Positions 46,456-55,088 are shown, counted from the stretch's first letter. The stretch: 64,000 bases of DNA from Archangium violaceum (GCF_016887565.1 NZ_CP069396.1:5066001-5130000); one strand, 5' to 3'. Numbers and translations are program-made. The notes: generated by a model from the letters alone, not told the origin.

Positions 46456-47331
46456 ATGCGCGTCCATCCCTATCGCGTCGACCCGGACGATCCTCGCGCG
46501 CCGCCCCAGGAGGAGTGGGAGCGGCTCTCGTCGGAGGAGCGCGCTCGCATCGTCGACAGCCTGCCCTCCGAGTTCCCCGTCTCCGAGGCCTCGACACCCG
46601 AGGGGGACCCCCACTACGAGGCCAAGTCGCGTGCGCGCGAGGTGCTCGGTGGCTACTTCGCGCGCATCGGCCGCAAGGTGTACCTGGGATGTGAGCTGCC
46701 CGTGTACTACCCGGGCGAGCCCATGTTCGCCCCGGACGTCATCGCCGTGGTGGACGTCGAGCCCCACTCGCGCATGCGCTGGGCGGTGAGCGCCGAGGGA
46801 AAGGGAATCGACCTGGCGCTGGAGATTCATGTCGCGGGTGATCGGCGCAAGGACCTGGAGAAGAACGTCGAGCGTTTCGCCCGGCTCGGCATCCGCGAGT
46901 ACTTCCTCTTCGATCGGGGACGCTTGCGGCTGACTGGCTGGCGGCTGGAGGAGGGTCGGCGTGTCTACCGGCCCATCCTGCCCCAGCATGGCCTCTACTC
47001 CTCCGCGGTGCTGGGGCTGGAGCTGCAAATCGAGGACGAGCGGCTGCGCTTCTTCCATGGAGGAGCGGTGCTGCCGGAAGCGAACGAGTTGATCGCCCGG
47101 CTCGAGCGGATGGTGGAGGGCACGGAAGCACGCCGTGCCGAGGAGGCCCGCCTGCGCGAGGAGGAGGCCCGCCTGCGTGAGGAGGAGGCCCGCCTGCGTG
47201 AGGAGGAGGCGAGCCGTAGGAAGGAAGCCGAGCACAAGCTGGCCGAGGAGGCGAGCCGCAGGAAGGAAGCCGAGCGCAAGCTGGCCGAGGCGCTCGCCGA
47301 GCTGGAGCGACTGCGCGGCGGCCGGAGCTGA
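46456..47331 (+). CDS. Uma2-family endonuclease-fold protein with coiled-coil tail
   Basis: A 291-residue protein of the Uma2 (DUF820) family, a PD-(D/E)xK-type nuclease fold of unknown target. The core blocks are VYLGCELPVYYPGEPMFAPD, IAVVDVE, GIDLALEIHVAGDRRKDLEK and IREYFLFDRGRLRLTGW. The tail (residues ~215-285) is a charged coiled coil built from duplicated units (RLREEEA three times, then EASRRKEAEHKLAE twice). ATG 46456. Convergent with the dioxygenase gene 6 bases away. Confidence 0.8.
   Translation: MRVHPYRVDPDDPRAPPQEEWERLSSEERARIVDSLPSEFPVSEASTPEGDPHYEAKSRAREVLGGYFARIGRKVYLGCELPVYYPGEPMFAPDVIAVVDVEPHSRMRWAVSAEGKGIDLALEIHVAGDRRKDLEKNVERFARLGIREYFLFDRGRLRLTGWRLEEGRRVYRPILPQHGLYSSAVLGLELQIEDERLRFFHGGAVLPEANELIARLERMVEGTEARRAEEARLREEEARLREEEARLREEEASRRKEAEHKLAEEASRRKEAERKLAEALAELERLRGGRS
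47146..47289 (+). repeat. 21-bp and 42-bp coding repeats in the Uma2 tail
   Basis: Three 21-bp units at 47146, 47167 and 47188 (gcccgcctgcg(c/t)gaggaggag) followed by two 42-bp units at 47206 and 47248, all in frame. They encode heptad-rich coiled coil. Likely slippage-made. Confidence 0.85.
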
Positions 47332-47337
47332 GCGTGG

Positions 47338-48408
47338 CTACGCCGCGTCGAAGTACACGCCCCGCACCCAGCGGGCGCCGGTGAAGTTCGTGCGCGCGTG
47401 GAGCATGCGCCAGTTGTCGTAGATGAGGAAGTCGCCCTTCTCGAGGCGGAAGCGGTACTGGTGGCGCTCGTCCCGTACGAGCTTCGCGAAGCGGTTGTAC
47501 GCGCGGTACCACGCCTCCATCTCGGCGAAGGGCCGGCGGTGGGGCGCGAGGGTGAAGTAGCTGTAGCGGATGCGGAAGCCGCCGGGCGCGTCGAAGTCGA
47601 GGATGGGTGAGACGAGCACGCGCTCGAAGGCCTTCTGCTTGCGGTGGAAGGTCACCGGCACCGTGCGCAGCAGGTCGAAGGCGGGCCGGTCGAGGTCGGC
47701 CAGGTGGTGCGCCGCCGCGAGCGCGTCCACCACGAAGTTGTCGCCTCCCGTTTCCGCGGGCCGCTGACAGTGCAGCAGCTGGTAGCGCGGTGGCCTGTCG
47801 AGGAATGGCTGGTCCGTGTGCAGTTGGACGGCGCTGTCCGTGTAGCCGAGCTGGTCGGTGTTGCGGTTCGTCGTGTTGTCGGTGCGCAGGTCCTCGATGC
47901 GCCCGAAGTGAGTCTCGATGACGGAGAGTCCCTCGCCGCCGATGGCGTCGATGAGGGCCTCCGTGTCGGTGCCGAAGCCGCGCACGACCAGGGCTCCGGT
48001 GCGCTGGAGGGCACGCACGGCGAAGCGCCCGAGCGGCTCGTCCAGCCGCGAGGCCTCCACGGTGATGGCGGCGCTGTCGGAGGGAGGAGCGGGGGAGGGG
48101 ACCCGGTCGGCCGCGTAGGCGTTCTCACGGAGCCAGTCGGCGGCGTAGCGGCTCACCTGCCCGTCGGAGCGGTCGCCCCAGTCGATGTCGAGGGCAGCCG
48201 CGTCCTCGGTGAGACGCACGTGGCGGGGGCGGAGCTCGAACGGTAGCTCGGAGGAGCAGACGATGCGCTCGCGGGTGAGGGGGTGCCGGTCCAGCTCGGA
48301 GTTGTGCCGCAGCCAGAACCAGTGGAAGTCGGCGTGGCGCGGGCCCTCTCCCGAGGCGAAGTGGACGCGCAGGAAATCATCGTGGGGCTCGAATCGGGCA
48401 ATGGGCAT
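47338..48408 (-). CDS. TauD/TfdA-family Fe(II)/2-oxoglutarate dioxygenase
   Basis: A 356-residue oxygenase of the gamma-butyrobetaine/trimethyllysine-hydroxylase-like branch. The N-terminal ~90 residues are a DUF971-like domain (FHWFWLRHNSELDRHP, LDIDWGDRSDGQVSRYAADWL). The catalytic core has the iron-binding HTDQPF (His-x-Asp), the final ligand in NWRMLHARTNF (His) and the cosubstrate Arg in GARWVRGVYF. Start is ATG 48408, with GAGGAAG 6 bases upstream; GTG 48414 lacks spacing. The substrate is unknown. A hairpin and a tiny Cys-rich reading frame lie upstream and could regulate it. Confidence 0.87.
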   Translation of the reverse strand: MPIARFEPHDDFLRVHFASGEGPRHADFHWFWLRHNSELDRHPLTRERIVCSSELPFELRPRHVRLTEDAAALDIDWGDRSDGQVSRYAADWLRENAYAADRVPSPAPPSDSAAITVEASRLDEPLGRFAVRALQRTGALVVRGFGTDTEALIDAIGGEGLSVIETHFGRIEDLRTDNTTNRNTDQLGYTDSAVQLHTDQPFLDRPPRYQLLHCQRPAETGGDNFVVDALAAAHHLADLDRPAFDLLRTVPVTFHRKQKAFERVLVSPILDFDAPGGFRIRYSYFTLAPHRRPFAEMEAWYRAYNRFAKLVRDERHQYRFRLEKGDFLIYDNWRMLHARTNFTGARWVRGVYFDAA

Positions 48409-48430
48409 CGGCACTTCCTCTTCCAGGAAT

Positions 48431-48568
48431 GGCCGGACACACGGTGGGGCCGGCCAGGCTCGAGCACGCGCCCACGACGGCGCGTCGGAGACGCTCCGTG
48501 GCGAGACGCCGTGCTCAGGGGGGCGAGACGAGGGCTCCCTCGCGCCGCGCCAGCGGGTACTCCGCTGG
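48431..48568 (-). promoter_or_regulatory. Two hairpins between the Cys-rich uORF and the dioxygenase gene
   Basis: Hairpin 1 is ggccgg (48431-48436) and ccggcc (48450-48455), a perfect 6-bp stem just upstream of the dioxygenase ribosome site. Hairpin 2 is ccagcgg (48550-48556), loop gtact, ccgctgg (48562-48568), a perfect 7-bp stem 28 bases after the uORF stop. Their positions would suit attenuation, but folding was not computed. Confidence 0.4.
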
Positions 48569-48595
48569 TGCTGTCAGAGGGACGTGGCTGCTCGC

Positions 48596-48664
48596 CTAAC
48601 AACACTCGCCGCAGCAACAGGGGCTGCAGGCGGTCGTCAGGAAGCGGGCGCACGTTGCACTCAT
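48596..48664 (-). CDS. 22-residue Cys-rich leader-type peptide (uORF)
   Basis: ATG at 48664 to TAG at 48596-48598 encodes 22 residues with seven Cys, five of them in the last seven residues (CCCGECC). It lies on the same strand as, and 188 bases upstream of, the dioxygenase gene. There is no ribosome site, but a candidate promoter at 48674-48702 would start transcription about 3 bases before the ATG, so leaderless translation is plausible. Cys-rich leaderless uORFs that sense cysteine supply are known in mycobacteria; that role here is inference. A metal-binding or RiPP-like peptide is an alternative. Confidence 0.45.
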   Translation of the reverse strand: MSATCARFLTTACSPCCCGECC

Positions 48665-48673
48665 GGTGAGGCC

Positions 48674-48702
48674 AGCTTAACGGCGGGTCGCGGACAGATC
48701 AA
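48674..48702 (-). promoter_or_regulatory. Candidate promoter of the Cys-rich uORF
   Basis: TTGATC (48702-48697), a 17-base spacer, TAAGCT (48679-48674) on the minus strand. Matches are 4/6 and 3/6. Predicted initiation near 48667 is 3 bases before the uORF ATG at 48664. The -35 box partly overlaps a terminator-like hairpin at 48682-48708. Confidence 0.35.
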
Positions 48703-48708
48703 CCCGCC
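48682..48708 (-). terminator. Hairpin at the 3' end of the Cys-rich lipoprotein gene
   Basis: GGCGGGT (48682-48688) pairs perfectly with ACCCGCC (48702-48708), loop 13 bases, immediately after the lipoprotein stop. It would separate that gene from the uORF-dioxygenase unit. Confidence 0.5.
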
Positions 48709-49608
48709 CTACGGCACGCAGGCCCCCACGCCCGGGAAGTCCTGCAGGGGTTCGCAACGCCCGCTCTCGCAGCCCGGCGTTCCCGAGGGCGTCCGGCACA
48801 GCGCGCGGCACACCAGGCCCGCCCCGTCCCTCACGCAGGCGCTCCCCGGCCGGCAGTCGTTCGAGTACGTGCAGGGCGCGCCGTTCTCCACCGTTCCCGC
48901 CGGCACGCACACCGGTCCGCTCCTCGTCGAGGGGTAGCACCCCAGCGAGCTCGCGCAGCCCTGCGCCAGCAGATCGCACTTCGGCCCCGGTTCGCCGCAC
49001 ACCCGGGGCAGCTCGTCCGAGCCCTCGAAGCGCAGCACCTCGATGCAATCGCGCGGGGCCGTGCACTGCGCGCTCCCGTAGCAGAACCTCTGGCACGTGA
49101 AGGTCGTGCCCCCATCCGCCGCGGTCTGGTCCGTGCAGTACAGCCCCGCCTTGCACGTGTCGTGGAAGTGGCCCTCCGGGGTCGCCGTGCTCTGGCAGGC
49201 TCCGCCTTCCTCCACCATCTGGTCCCGCACGCAGCGCCGGCTCGTCGTGCTCCCCTGGCGCACGTAGGTGCACTTGTCCCCCTCCGGACAGTTCTGCGCC
49301 ACCAGATCGCATTCGTCCGCGGGGAAACAGCGGTTGCCCTGCCCACCGTCCTCCAGGAAGCCCCGCAGGCACAGCGAGCCCGCGTCACAGCCCTGTTGCC
49401 GCGCCACGTCACAACCCGAGAGCACCTCTCCCGCGTCCCCGTCTCCCGAGTCCGGTGTCCCTCCGCCCCCGTCGTTCTTCGCCCCCGGCCCACCGTCGGC
49501 CAGCGTCCCGGAGTCATTCCCCGCGCCCCCGTTGCCGTTGCGGCAGCCACTGGCTACCCATCCACCCAACAGGAGAACACTGCACACTAGGAGAACTTTG
49601 GCCCGCAT
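48709..49608 (-). CDS. Cys-rich surface lipoprotein
   Basis: A 299-residue predicted lipoprotein: lipobox VASGC, then an Asn/Gly/Asp-rich spacer. The mature part holds about 28 Cys in repeats of the form C(x)nCxxxxxC, for example CDVARQQGCDAGSLCLRG and CESGRCEPLQDF. It ends GVGACVP. Such disulfide-rich lipoproteins are frequent in myxobacteria and have no assigned function. ATG 49608 with GAGGA just upstream. Divergent from the PilZ gene. Confidence 0.75.
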   Translation of the reverse strand: MRAKVLLVCSVLLLGGWVASGCRNGNGGAGNDSGTLADGGPGAKNDGGGGTPDSGDGDAGEVLSGCDVARQQGCDAGSLCLRGFLEDGGQGNRCFPADECDLVAQNCPEGDKCTYVRQGSTTSRRCVRDQMVEEGGACQSTATPEGHFHDTCKAGLYCTDQTAADGGTTFTCQRFCYGSAQCTAPRDCIEVLRFEGSDELPRVCGEPGPKCDLLAQGCASSLGCYPSTRSGPVCVPAGTVENGAPCTYSNDCRPGSACVRDGAGLVCRALCRTPSGTPGCESGRCEPLQDFPGVGACVP

Positions 49609-49782
49609 TCCTCGCCCCGTCTGGAGTAACGAACGGGACTAATAAGACGTCCGTGGAGAAACGGGCCCCCCTTGAACAAGACCTGGGGTACAGCGGACAC
49701 TTGGTACTGCCACACGGTCTCCGACCGAGTGCGTCATCTCAGTGCCATTCACCCAAGACGAGAGCCCGAGGAATCAGTGCGC

Positions 49783-50145
49783 ATGACCATGAAGACGTCC
49801 GAAGCCGCGGAGTCGCCGGCGGTGCTGCACTCCAACCGGAGGGCCCATGAGAGGGTGACGGCGACGTTCGATGTCCGCTTCCAGGAAGCCCAGGACGCGG
49901 CGCGAGCGCTGCGGGCCTACTCGCTCAACCTGTCGGCGGGAGGCCTGTGCCTGCGCACGCGCCGCTCCTACGACGTGGGCTCGCGCGTGCGCCTCCAGAT
50001 GACCGTGAGCGGAGAGGACTTCGACCTCGAGGGCATCATCTCGTGGGTCCGTGACGACGCCGAGGCCATTGGCGTGCGCTTCGTCGACGTGACCGAAGCC
50101 GACCAGGCGCGCCTGCAGCGCGTGGTGGGCAGCTTCAAGCGCTGA
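49783..50145 (+). CDS. PilZ-domain protein
   Basis: A 120-residue single-domain PilZ protein, likely a c-di-GMP-responsive regulator. The nucleotide-binding motif is RRAHERVTATFDVRF (Arg-x3-Arg) with NLSAGGLCLRTRR (Asn/Asp-x-Ser-x2-Gly). ATG 49783 has GAGGAA ~10 bases upstream; GTG 49777 is an alternative. Convergent with the GNAT gene. Its target is unknown; motility or exopolysaccharide are typical. Confidence 0.87.
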   Translation: MTMKTSEAAESPAVLHSNRRAHERVTATFDVRFQEAQDAARALRAYSLNLSAGGLCLRTRRSYDVGSRVRLQMTVSGEDFDLEGIISWVRDDAEAIGVRFVDVTEADQARLQRVVGSFKR

Positions 50146-50169
50146 GGCGGGGCGAGGCCGGGTGCCGCG

Positions 50170-50670
50170 CTACTGGCCGTGCTGGCCTTCCAGCTCGGCG
50201 TAGCGCAGCACCTGCCGGTCCATCTTCACGAAGCCGCAGGACTCGTAGAAACCCCGCAGCTCCTCCTGACCGTAGGAGCACACCTCGAGCCGCTTGACGC
50301 TCAGCGCACGCGCGCCACAGCGCTCGATGACCTGCTGCATGAGCGCCCGGCCCACGCCGCGGCGCCGCCAGCCCTCGGTCACCACCAGCTCGTCCACCGT
50401 GGCCACCCGCCCGCGCAGCCTCAGCTGCGGCCGGTGCGACAGCGACACCATGCCCACGGGGCGATCCTGCACGTCCGCCGCCACGAAGATTTCAATCTCC
50501 GGATGGCTGATGACCCAGTGGACCGTCTGGGCATCCGAGCCATGGGGGTAGCCCATCTCTCGCAGGAGCGCGGCCAGGCTCTCGGCGTCACCGCGGCGAG
50601 CACGGCGGATGCGGAAGGAGGGAGCGTCCGGGGCGGGGGTTCTGGAGGGGATCGGTTGCACGGCGCGCAC
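50170..50670 (-). CDS. GNAT-family N-acetyltransferase
   Basis: A 166-residue acetyl-CoA-dependent transferase. The fold is shown by FRIRRARRGDAESLAALL (beta1-alpha1), ATVDELVVTEGWRRRGVGRALMQQVIE (acetyl-CoA-binding R-x2-G-x-G/A motif) and LEVCSYGQEELRGFYESCGF. Its acceptor is unknown. It lies downstream of the E1 dehydrogenase pair, separated by a hairpin. Confidence 0.85.
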   Translation of the reverse strand: MRAVQPIPSRTPAPDAPSFRIRRARRGDAESLAALLREMGYPHGSDAQTVHWVISHPEIEIFVAADVQDRPVGMVSLSHRPQLRLRGRVATVDELVVTEGWRRRGVGRALMQQVIERCGARALSVKRLEVCSYGQEELRGFYESCGFVKMDRQVLRYAELEGQHGQ

Positions 50671-50705
50671 AGTCTACTCAAGGGGCGGTCGACCTCGCAA
50701 AGGTA

Positions 50706-50740
50706 GAGGGCGGCTCCGGACTCTTCTCCGGGCCGCCCTC
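50706..50740 (-). terminator. Strong hairpin after the 2-oxo-acid dehydrogenase genes
   Basis: GAGGGCGGC (50706-50714) and GCCGCCCTC (50732-50740) form a perfect 9-bp stem, extended inside by CCGG/CCGG. It sits 29 bases after the E1 beta stop on the minus strand. Confidence 0.65.
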
Positions 50741-50769
50741 GCACACTTCCGCCTACCGTGAGGTGAGAA

Positions 50770-51825
50770 TCAGGGCTGCTCGGACGCCAGCGAGCGGATG
50801 GCGGAGGTGATGTCGCCCTGCTGGGGCACCGAGGCCATCTCCAGCGTGTCCGCCAGGCCGATGCCCGGCACGAACTTGCCAGCAAGCAGCCGGGGAGGCG
50901 CCATCAGCTTGTAGAAGAGCTCCTCGACCGTGCGGCGCACCAGGTGCTCGCCGAAGTTGGTCACCTCGGTGTCCTCGTTCACGTAGAGCACGCGGCCCGT
51001 CTTCTCGACGGAGCCCTTGATGAGCTCCCAGTCGTAGGGCCACAGGGTGCGCATGTCGATGACCTCGGCGTCCACGCCCTCGTTGGCCAGGTCGTCCGCG
51101 GCCTTCTTGCACAGCGGCAGCGTGCGGCCGTAGCTGACCACCGTCACCTGCGCGCCCGCGCGCACCACCTTGCCCTTGCCGATGGGCACCGCGTACGCCT
51201 CGAGCTGCGGCCACTGCGGCTTCCACTGCGTGCGGTCACCCAGCGGCGCGTCGATCATCTTCGACAGCAGCTTGTCGTCCTCGGGCTCGCCCGGAATCCG
51301 CTCCTCGCCCTTGATGCGCAGCAGCGCCTTGGGCTCCAGGTACATGACGGGGTTGATCTCCTGGCAGGCGGAGATCATCAGCCCGTACGCATCCAGCGGG
51401 TTGGAGGGGATGACGATCTTCCAGCCCGGGATGTGCGTGGCCGTCGCGTCGAAGGAGTGCGAGTGGTAGATGGACCCGCGGATGCCACTGCCCACCGGGG
51501 TCTTCACGACCATGGGCAGGTTCCAGTCGCCGTGGGTGGCCCAGCAGGTGTTGCCGGCGATCTTCAGCAGATCGATCGTGTTGTAGATGTAGTCGGCGAA
51601 CTGGATCTCCGCGACGGGCTTCGAGCCGGCCATGGCCAGACCGATGGCCATGCCGATGATGCCGCGCTCGTCCAGGGGCGAGTTCCACGCCGTCTTGAGG
51701 CCCTGCGTGGCGGTGAAGACGCCGCCCAGGGGAGCGCCCACGTCCTCGCCGAAGATGTCGGTGACGCCGAGGTTCTCCTCGGCGTAGTGCAGGGCCATGC
51801 GAACGGCCTGTGCCATGTTGGCCAT
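50770..51825 (-). CDS. 2-oxo-acid dehydrogenase E1 component, beta subunit
   Basis: A 351-residue transketolase-like subunit that with E1 alpha decarboxylates 2-oxo acids onto lipoyl-E2. Blocks: VTDIFGEDVGAPLGGVFTAT, DERGIIGMAIGLAMAG, AEIQFADYIY, VVKTPVGSGIRGSIYHS and WKIVIPSNPLDAYGLMISA. The best fit is the branched-chain oxo-acid or pyruvate type. In M. xanthus the esg locus encodes such an E1 pair for branched-chain oxo acids, but orthology is not shown here. ATG 51825, 4 bases after the alpha subunit stop. Confidence 0.9.
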   Translation of the reverse strand: MANMAQAVRMALHYAEENLGVTDIFGEDVGAPLGGVFTATQGLKTAWNSPLDERGIIGMAIGLAMAGSKPVAEIQFADYIYNTIDLLKIAGNTCWATHGDWNLPMVVKTPVGSGIRGSIYHSHSFDATATHIPGWKIVIPSNPLDAYGLMISACQEINPVMYLEPKALLRIKGEERIPGEPEDDKLLSKMIDAPLGDRTQWKPQWPQLEAYAVPIGKGKVVRAGAQVTVVSYGRTLPLCKKAADDLANEGVDAEVIDMRTLWPYDWELIKGSVEKTGRVLYVNEDTEVTNFGEHLVRRTVEELFYKLMAPPRLLAGKFVPGIGLADTLEMASVPQQGDITSAIRSLASEQP

Positions 51826-51828
51826 GGG

Positions 51829-52836
51829 TTACTTCCTCTCCGCGAAGATGTGGTTCCAGATGGTCTCGGGGGCCGGCAGCGGCTCCTCGCGGACCTGACG
51901 GGCCATGGCGGCCATGTCCTCGGTGTAGCGGTTGCGCAGCTCGTCCATCTCCTTGCGCGTGAGGATGCCCTGCTTCTCCAGGCGCTCCTCGAAGGCGGCC
52001 AGGCAGTCCTGCTCGTTGCCCACGAAGTTGGCGCCGGACGCCGAGGAGTGCCCGTACAGGCGCGACACCAACGCCTCCATGAGGAAGGGCTTGCGCTCCT
52101 TGCGCACGTACTCCATCGCCTCCTTCAGCTCGAGGTAGGCGTTGATGGGATCGTTGCCGTCGATCGTCTTGGTACGGATGTTGAAGGCCTTGCCGCGATC
52201 CGCCACGTGCGTCTCTCCGTGCTGGCCGGCGGCCGGCGTGGAGATGCCCCACTTGTTGTTGGTGACGATGATGAGCAGCGGCAGCTCGTTGCCAGGGCGC
52301 GAGCTCCACACCAGGCACGAGGCGAAATCGCCCTCGGCCGTGCCCGCGTCACCGCCGGTGACGATGGTGATGCCGTCGCCGCCGTGGCGCTTCTGTGCCA
52401 GCGCGGTGCCCGGGGCCATCACGTACTGCACCTCGATGGGGGAGGAGACCGGGGCGATGTTCCACTCGCGCTTGGAGAAGTGGCCCGCGAAGTTGCGGCC
52501 GCCGGAGTAGGGGTCCGCGGCCACGTTCTTCATCTGCCGCAGCGCGCCGATGGGCTCCTCGCCCAGGGCCATCATCGTGGCCGACTGGCGGTAGTGCGCG
52601 TGCAGGTAGTCGTAGGCCGGGCCCTGGCCCTTCTTCATCAGCAGGCCGAGGGGGACGTTGAAGGCCTCCTCACCCGGGCCACCAATCCAGAAGTAGCCGT
52701 GGCCCTGCTTGTACATCTGGATGAGGCGCTCTTCGAGGACGCGCGCCTTCACCATCAGGTCGTGCATCCGGACCAGGAGCTCCCGCTCGAGCGGAAGCGA
52801 ATCTTCATCGCGGTTGAGGAGGCGGGGTTTCGGCAC
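51829..52836 (-). CDS. 2-oxo-acid dehydrogenase E1 component, alpha subunit
   Basis: A 335-residue thiamine-diphosphate-binding subunit. Markers: MVKARVLEERLIQMYKQG, FWIGGPGEEAFNVPLGL, the TPP motif GGDAGTAEGDFASC...NNKWGIST (Gly-Asp-x through Asn-Asn), and IRTKTIDGNDPINAYLELK. GTG at 52836 has AAGAGAG upstream; a TTG at 52884 is improbable. No E2 gene is present in the window. It precedes the beta gene in an operon ending at a strong hairpin. Confidence 0.88.
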   Translation of the reverse strand: MPKPRLLNRDEDSLPLERELLVRMHDLMVKARVLEERLIQMYKQGHGYFWIGGPGEEAFNVPLGLLMKKGQGPAYDYLHAHYRQSATMMALGEEPIGALRQMKNVAADPYSGGRNFAGHFSKREWNIAPVSSPIEVQYVMAPGTALAQKRHGGDGITIVTGGDAGTAEGDFASCLVWSSRPGNELPLLIIVTNNKWGISTPAAGQHGETHVADRGKAFNIRTKTIDGNDPINAYLELKEAMEYVRKERKPFLMEALVSRLYGHSSASGANFVGNEQDCLAAFEERLEKQGILTRKEMDELRNRYTEDMAAMARQVREEPLPAPETIWNHIFAERK

Positions 52837-53351
52837 GCGCGTCTCTCTTGGGAAGGGAAAAGGACGGCGCCCCCTATACCGCAAAGGTGCCCCGGAATCT
52901 CAAGCACACGAGGGTGTCACGGGCCCGTCGAACATGCCGCGCCGCGGCGTAGACGGACGGTGCGTTACGGTGAACACACCCCCGGCGTGGGACGCTCGTT
53001 TCCGGGGGGGAAAGGGCTGCTGGCAGCCAGCAGGGAGACTGATGGGGCGGCTGTGGTGGGAGACGCGTCCGCGGAGATCGGGATGAGGTGGGCGGTGGCC
53101 CCTTCAGGACCCGCCAGGTCATGCCCGCGACCGCATGCCTGGCGGCGGGTTGGCGAGCACGTACGCCACGTAGTGGAGGAGACGTATCGAGAGAGGGAGG
53201 GCCCGTGGGGGAGCGGGCTCCCAGATTCTCAGGATCCACGTGGTAACCCGATGGGGGTGCTCGCCTAATCGGAAAAGTGCGCTAAAGTCGCGTCCGGTCT
53301 CCCTGTTTCAACGCCGTCGCGCCCCCCAGCGCCCCCCCACAGAGTTCCGCC
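52837..53351. other. 515-bp divergent intergenic region
   Basis: No convincing gene. It contains the E1 promoter candidate (52873-52903), a perfect inverted repeat cccccgg (52979-52985) / ccggggg (53002-53008) with a 16-base loop, and many short G-rich runs. A reading frame in the minus strand (52874-53239) is Pro/Arg-rich and unlike the local coding pattern, so I do not call it. Confidence 0.55.
52873..52903 (-). promoter_or_regulatory. Candidate promoter for the E1 alpha-beta operon
   Basis: TTGAGA (52903-52898), 19-base spacer, TATAGG (52878-52873) on the minus strand, giving an expected start near 52866, ~30 bases before the GTG. The spacer is slightly long. Confidence 0.4.
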
Positions 53352-55088
53352 TTGTCCAACGCCCCGCTGCCTTCCCAGCCCCCACCCGAGGGGTCGTTCG
53401 AACAGCACGAGCCTACCTTCACGGCTACCCGTGTGGCAGGCCTCACGTCGACGAAGCTCTCCCCGCTCCATCCGGAGATGACGGGGACCATCGTCGCCCC
53501 GCTCGAGGCCGGCGAGCTGCCCGATGTGGCCGCCATCCGCGGCCTGCGGTTGGAGCAGCTCCTCTTCGTCACCACCGGTGTGCTGGTAGGCGTCATCGTG
53601 GGCCTGCTCGCCTCCGTGGCCTGGGTCTCCACCAAGGCCCAGTTCGAGGAGTCCTCCGGGCGCTTCCGCGCGCAGATCGAGCAGCAGGCCCGCGAGCTCG
53701 GCCAGACGGTCAGCCATACCCTGTCGCTCACCTCGGCCACCTCGCTGCGCGACAACAACTACGCCTTCCTCAGTGAGGTGGCGCGCTCCATCATCACCGA
53801 CAACCCCAACATCCTGCGCGTGCAGATCTACGACGCGGAGAGCCAGCTGGCCGCGGACTCCGCGCCGGACGCGAAGCTGGGCACCCCCACCACGCGCAAG
53901 CCGAAGCGCGACTGGGAGAACGGGCTGTATCAGGGCAAGCCCATCATCGTGTACCAGGAGCCCATCGACTACGGCTCGCAGAGCGGCCAGGGGCTCGTCG
54001 TCATCAGCTACTCGATGGAGGCGCTGCAGAAGCAGCTGGGCGATCTGGAGGAGACCAAGCGCGAGTCGCTGCGCCGCAACGCCACCACCATGTCGGGCCT
54101 GGGCCTGGGCTTCGTGCTGCTGGCCGGCGTGCTGGTGGCCTTCCAGAGCCGCCGCATCACCCGGCCGCTGGGCGTGCTCACCGGCAAGGTGATGCAACTG
54201 GCCGCCGGAGACCTGGGCGCGCGCGCCGAGCAGGCCCGGGGCGCTGGCCGAGAGGTGACGACGCTCGGCGTGGTGTTCAACCACATGGCCGAGCGCATCA
54301 AGGTGCTGCTCGAGGACGTGCGCACCAAGGCCCAGCTGGAGCGCGACGTGTCGCTCGCGCGCACCGTGCAGGAGACGCTGCTGCCCGGCCGCGAGGGCTT
54401 CCAGGCCGGCCCCCTGCGCATCGCCGGGCTCGTCGTCACCGCGGATGCCTGCGGCGGCGACTGGTGGATGCGCGCCGCCCTGGACGAGCGGCGCGTGGTG
54501 GTGGGCATCGGCGACGTCACCGGCCACGGTCTGGCCACCGCCCTGGTGGCCACCAGCGCCACCAGCGGCTTCACCGCCGCCATGACCATGCGCCCGCCCG
54601 AGGAGCTCTCCGCCCAGCTCCTCATCTCCTCGCTCAACGTCACCATGGCCCACGTGGGCCGGGGCGAGCACCAGATGTCGAGCGCGCTGGCCGTCATCGA
54701 CGTGCGGACGGGCGTCGTCGACTACGCGAGCGGTGGCCACCCCAGCCCCATCGTCTACAACCGCCTCTCGCGCCAGGTGGCCTCGCTGCCCGCCCGTGGC
54801 GCGCTGCTGGGCGCCTCCGCCAGCTCCCAGTACGCCTCGCGCCAGGCCCAGCTGCGGCCCGGTGACATCATCGTCTGGTACACGGACGGTCTCACCGAGT
54901 CGCGTGACGCCAGCCAGAAGCAGTATGGCACCCAGCGCCTGGCCGCAGCCCTCCAGGCCAACGCCCACCTGTCCGCCGAGGGCTTGCGTGATGCCATCCT
55001 GGCCGATGCGCGCGCCTTCAGCGCCGGCCTGCCCGCCCAGGACGACATCACCGTGGTCGTCGCCGAGTTCAGCCCCGCCTCCCCATGA
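53352..55088 (+). CDS. Membrane SpoIIE-type PP2C phosphatase with HAMP
   Basis: A 578-residue membrane phosphatase. Two helices flank a ~120-residue sensor-like extracytoplasmic domain: LEQLLFVTTGVLVGVIVGLL and LGLGFVLLAGVLVAF. A HAMP linker (RRITRPLGVLTGKVMQLAAGD) leads to the SpoIIE domain, with metal-binding ACGGDWW, VVGIGDVTGHGLATALV, YTDGLTES and DDITVVVAEF. Starts with TTG at 53352; no better start is visible. Its stop is overlapped by the next gene's ATG (ATGA). It likely dephosphorylates STAS partners, and such a protein is encoded at 61835. Confidence 0.9.
   Translation: MSNAPLPSQPPPEGSFEQHEPTFTATRVAGLTSTKLSPLHPEMTGTIVAPLEAGELPDVAAIRGLRLEQLLFVTTGVLVGVIVGLLASVAWVSTKAQFEESSGRFRAQIEQQARELGQTVSHTLSLTSATSLRDNNYAFLSEVARSIITDNPNILRVQIYDAESQLAADSAPDAKLGTPTTRKPKRDWENGLYQGKPIIVYQEPIDYGSQSGQGLVVISYSMEALQKQLGDLEETKRESLRRNATTMSGLGLGFVLLAGVLVAFQSRRITRPLGVLTGKVMQLAAGDLGARAEQARGAGREVTTLGVVFNHMAERIKVLLEDVRTKAQLERDVSLARTVQETLLPGREGFQAGPLRIAGLVVTADACGGDWWMRAALDERRVVVGIGDVTGHGLATALVATSATSGFTAAMTMRPPEELSAQLLISSLNVTMAHVGRGEHQMSSALAVIDVRTGVVDYASGGHPSPIVYNRLSRQVASLPARGALLGASASSQYASRQAQLRPGDIIVWYTDGLTESRDASQKQYGTQRLAAALQANAHLSAEGLRDAILADARAFSAGLPAQDDITVVVAEFSPASP

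Noticed and set aside
52874-53239. A 121-codon minus-strand frame in the gap before the SpoIIE-type phosphatase
   Set aside because: Composition is Pro/Arg-rich with no domain, no ribosome site, and it overlaps the E1 promoter region.
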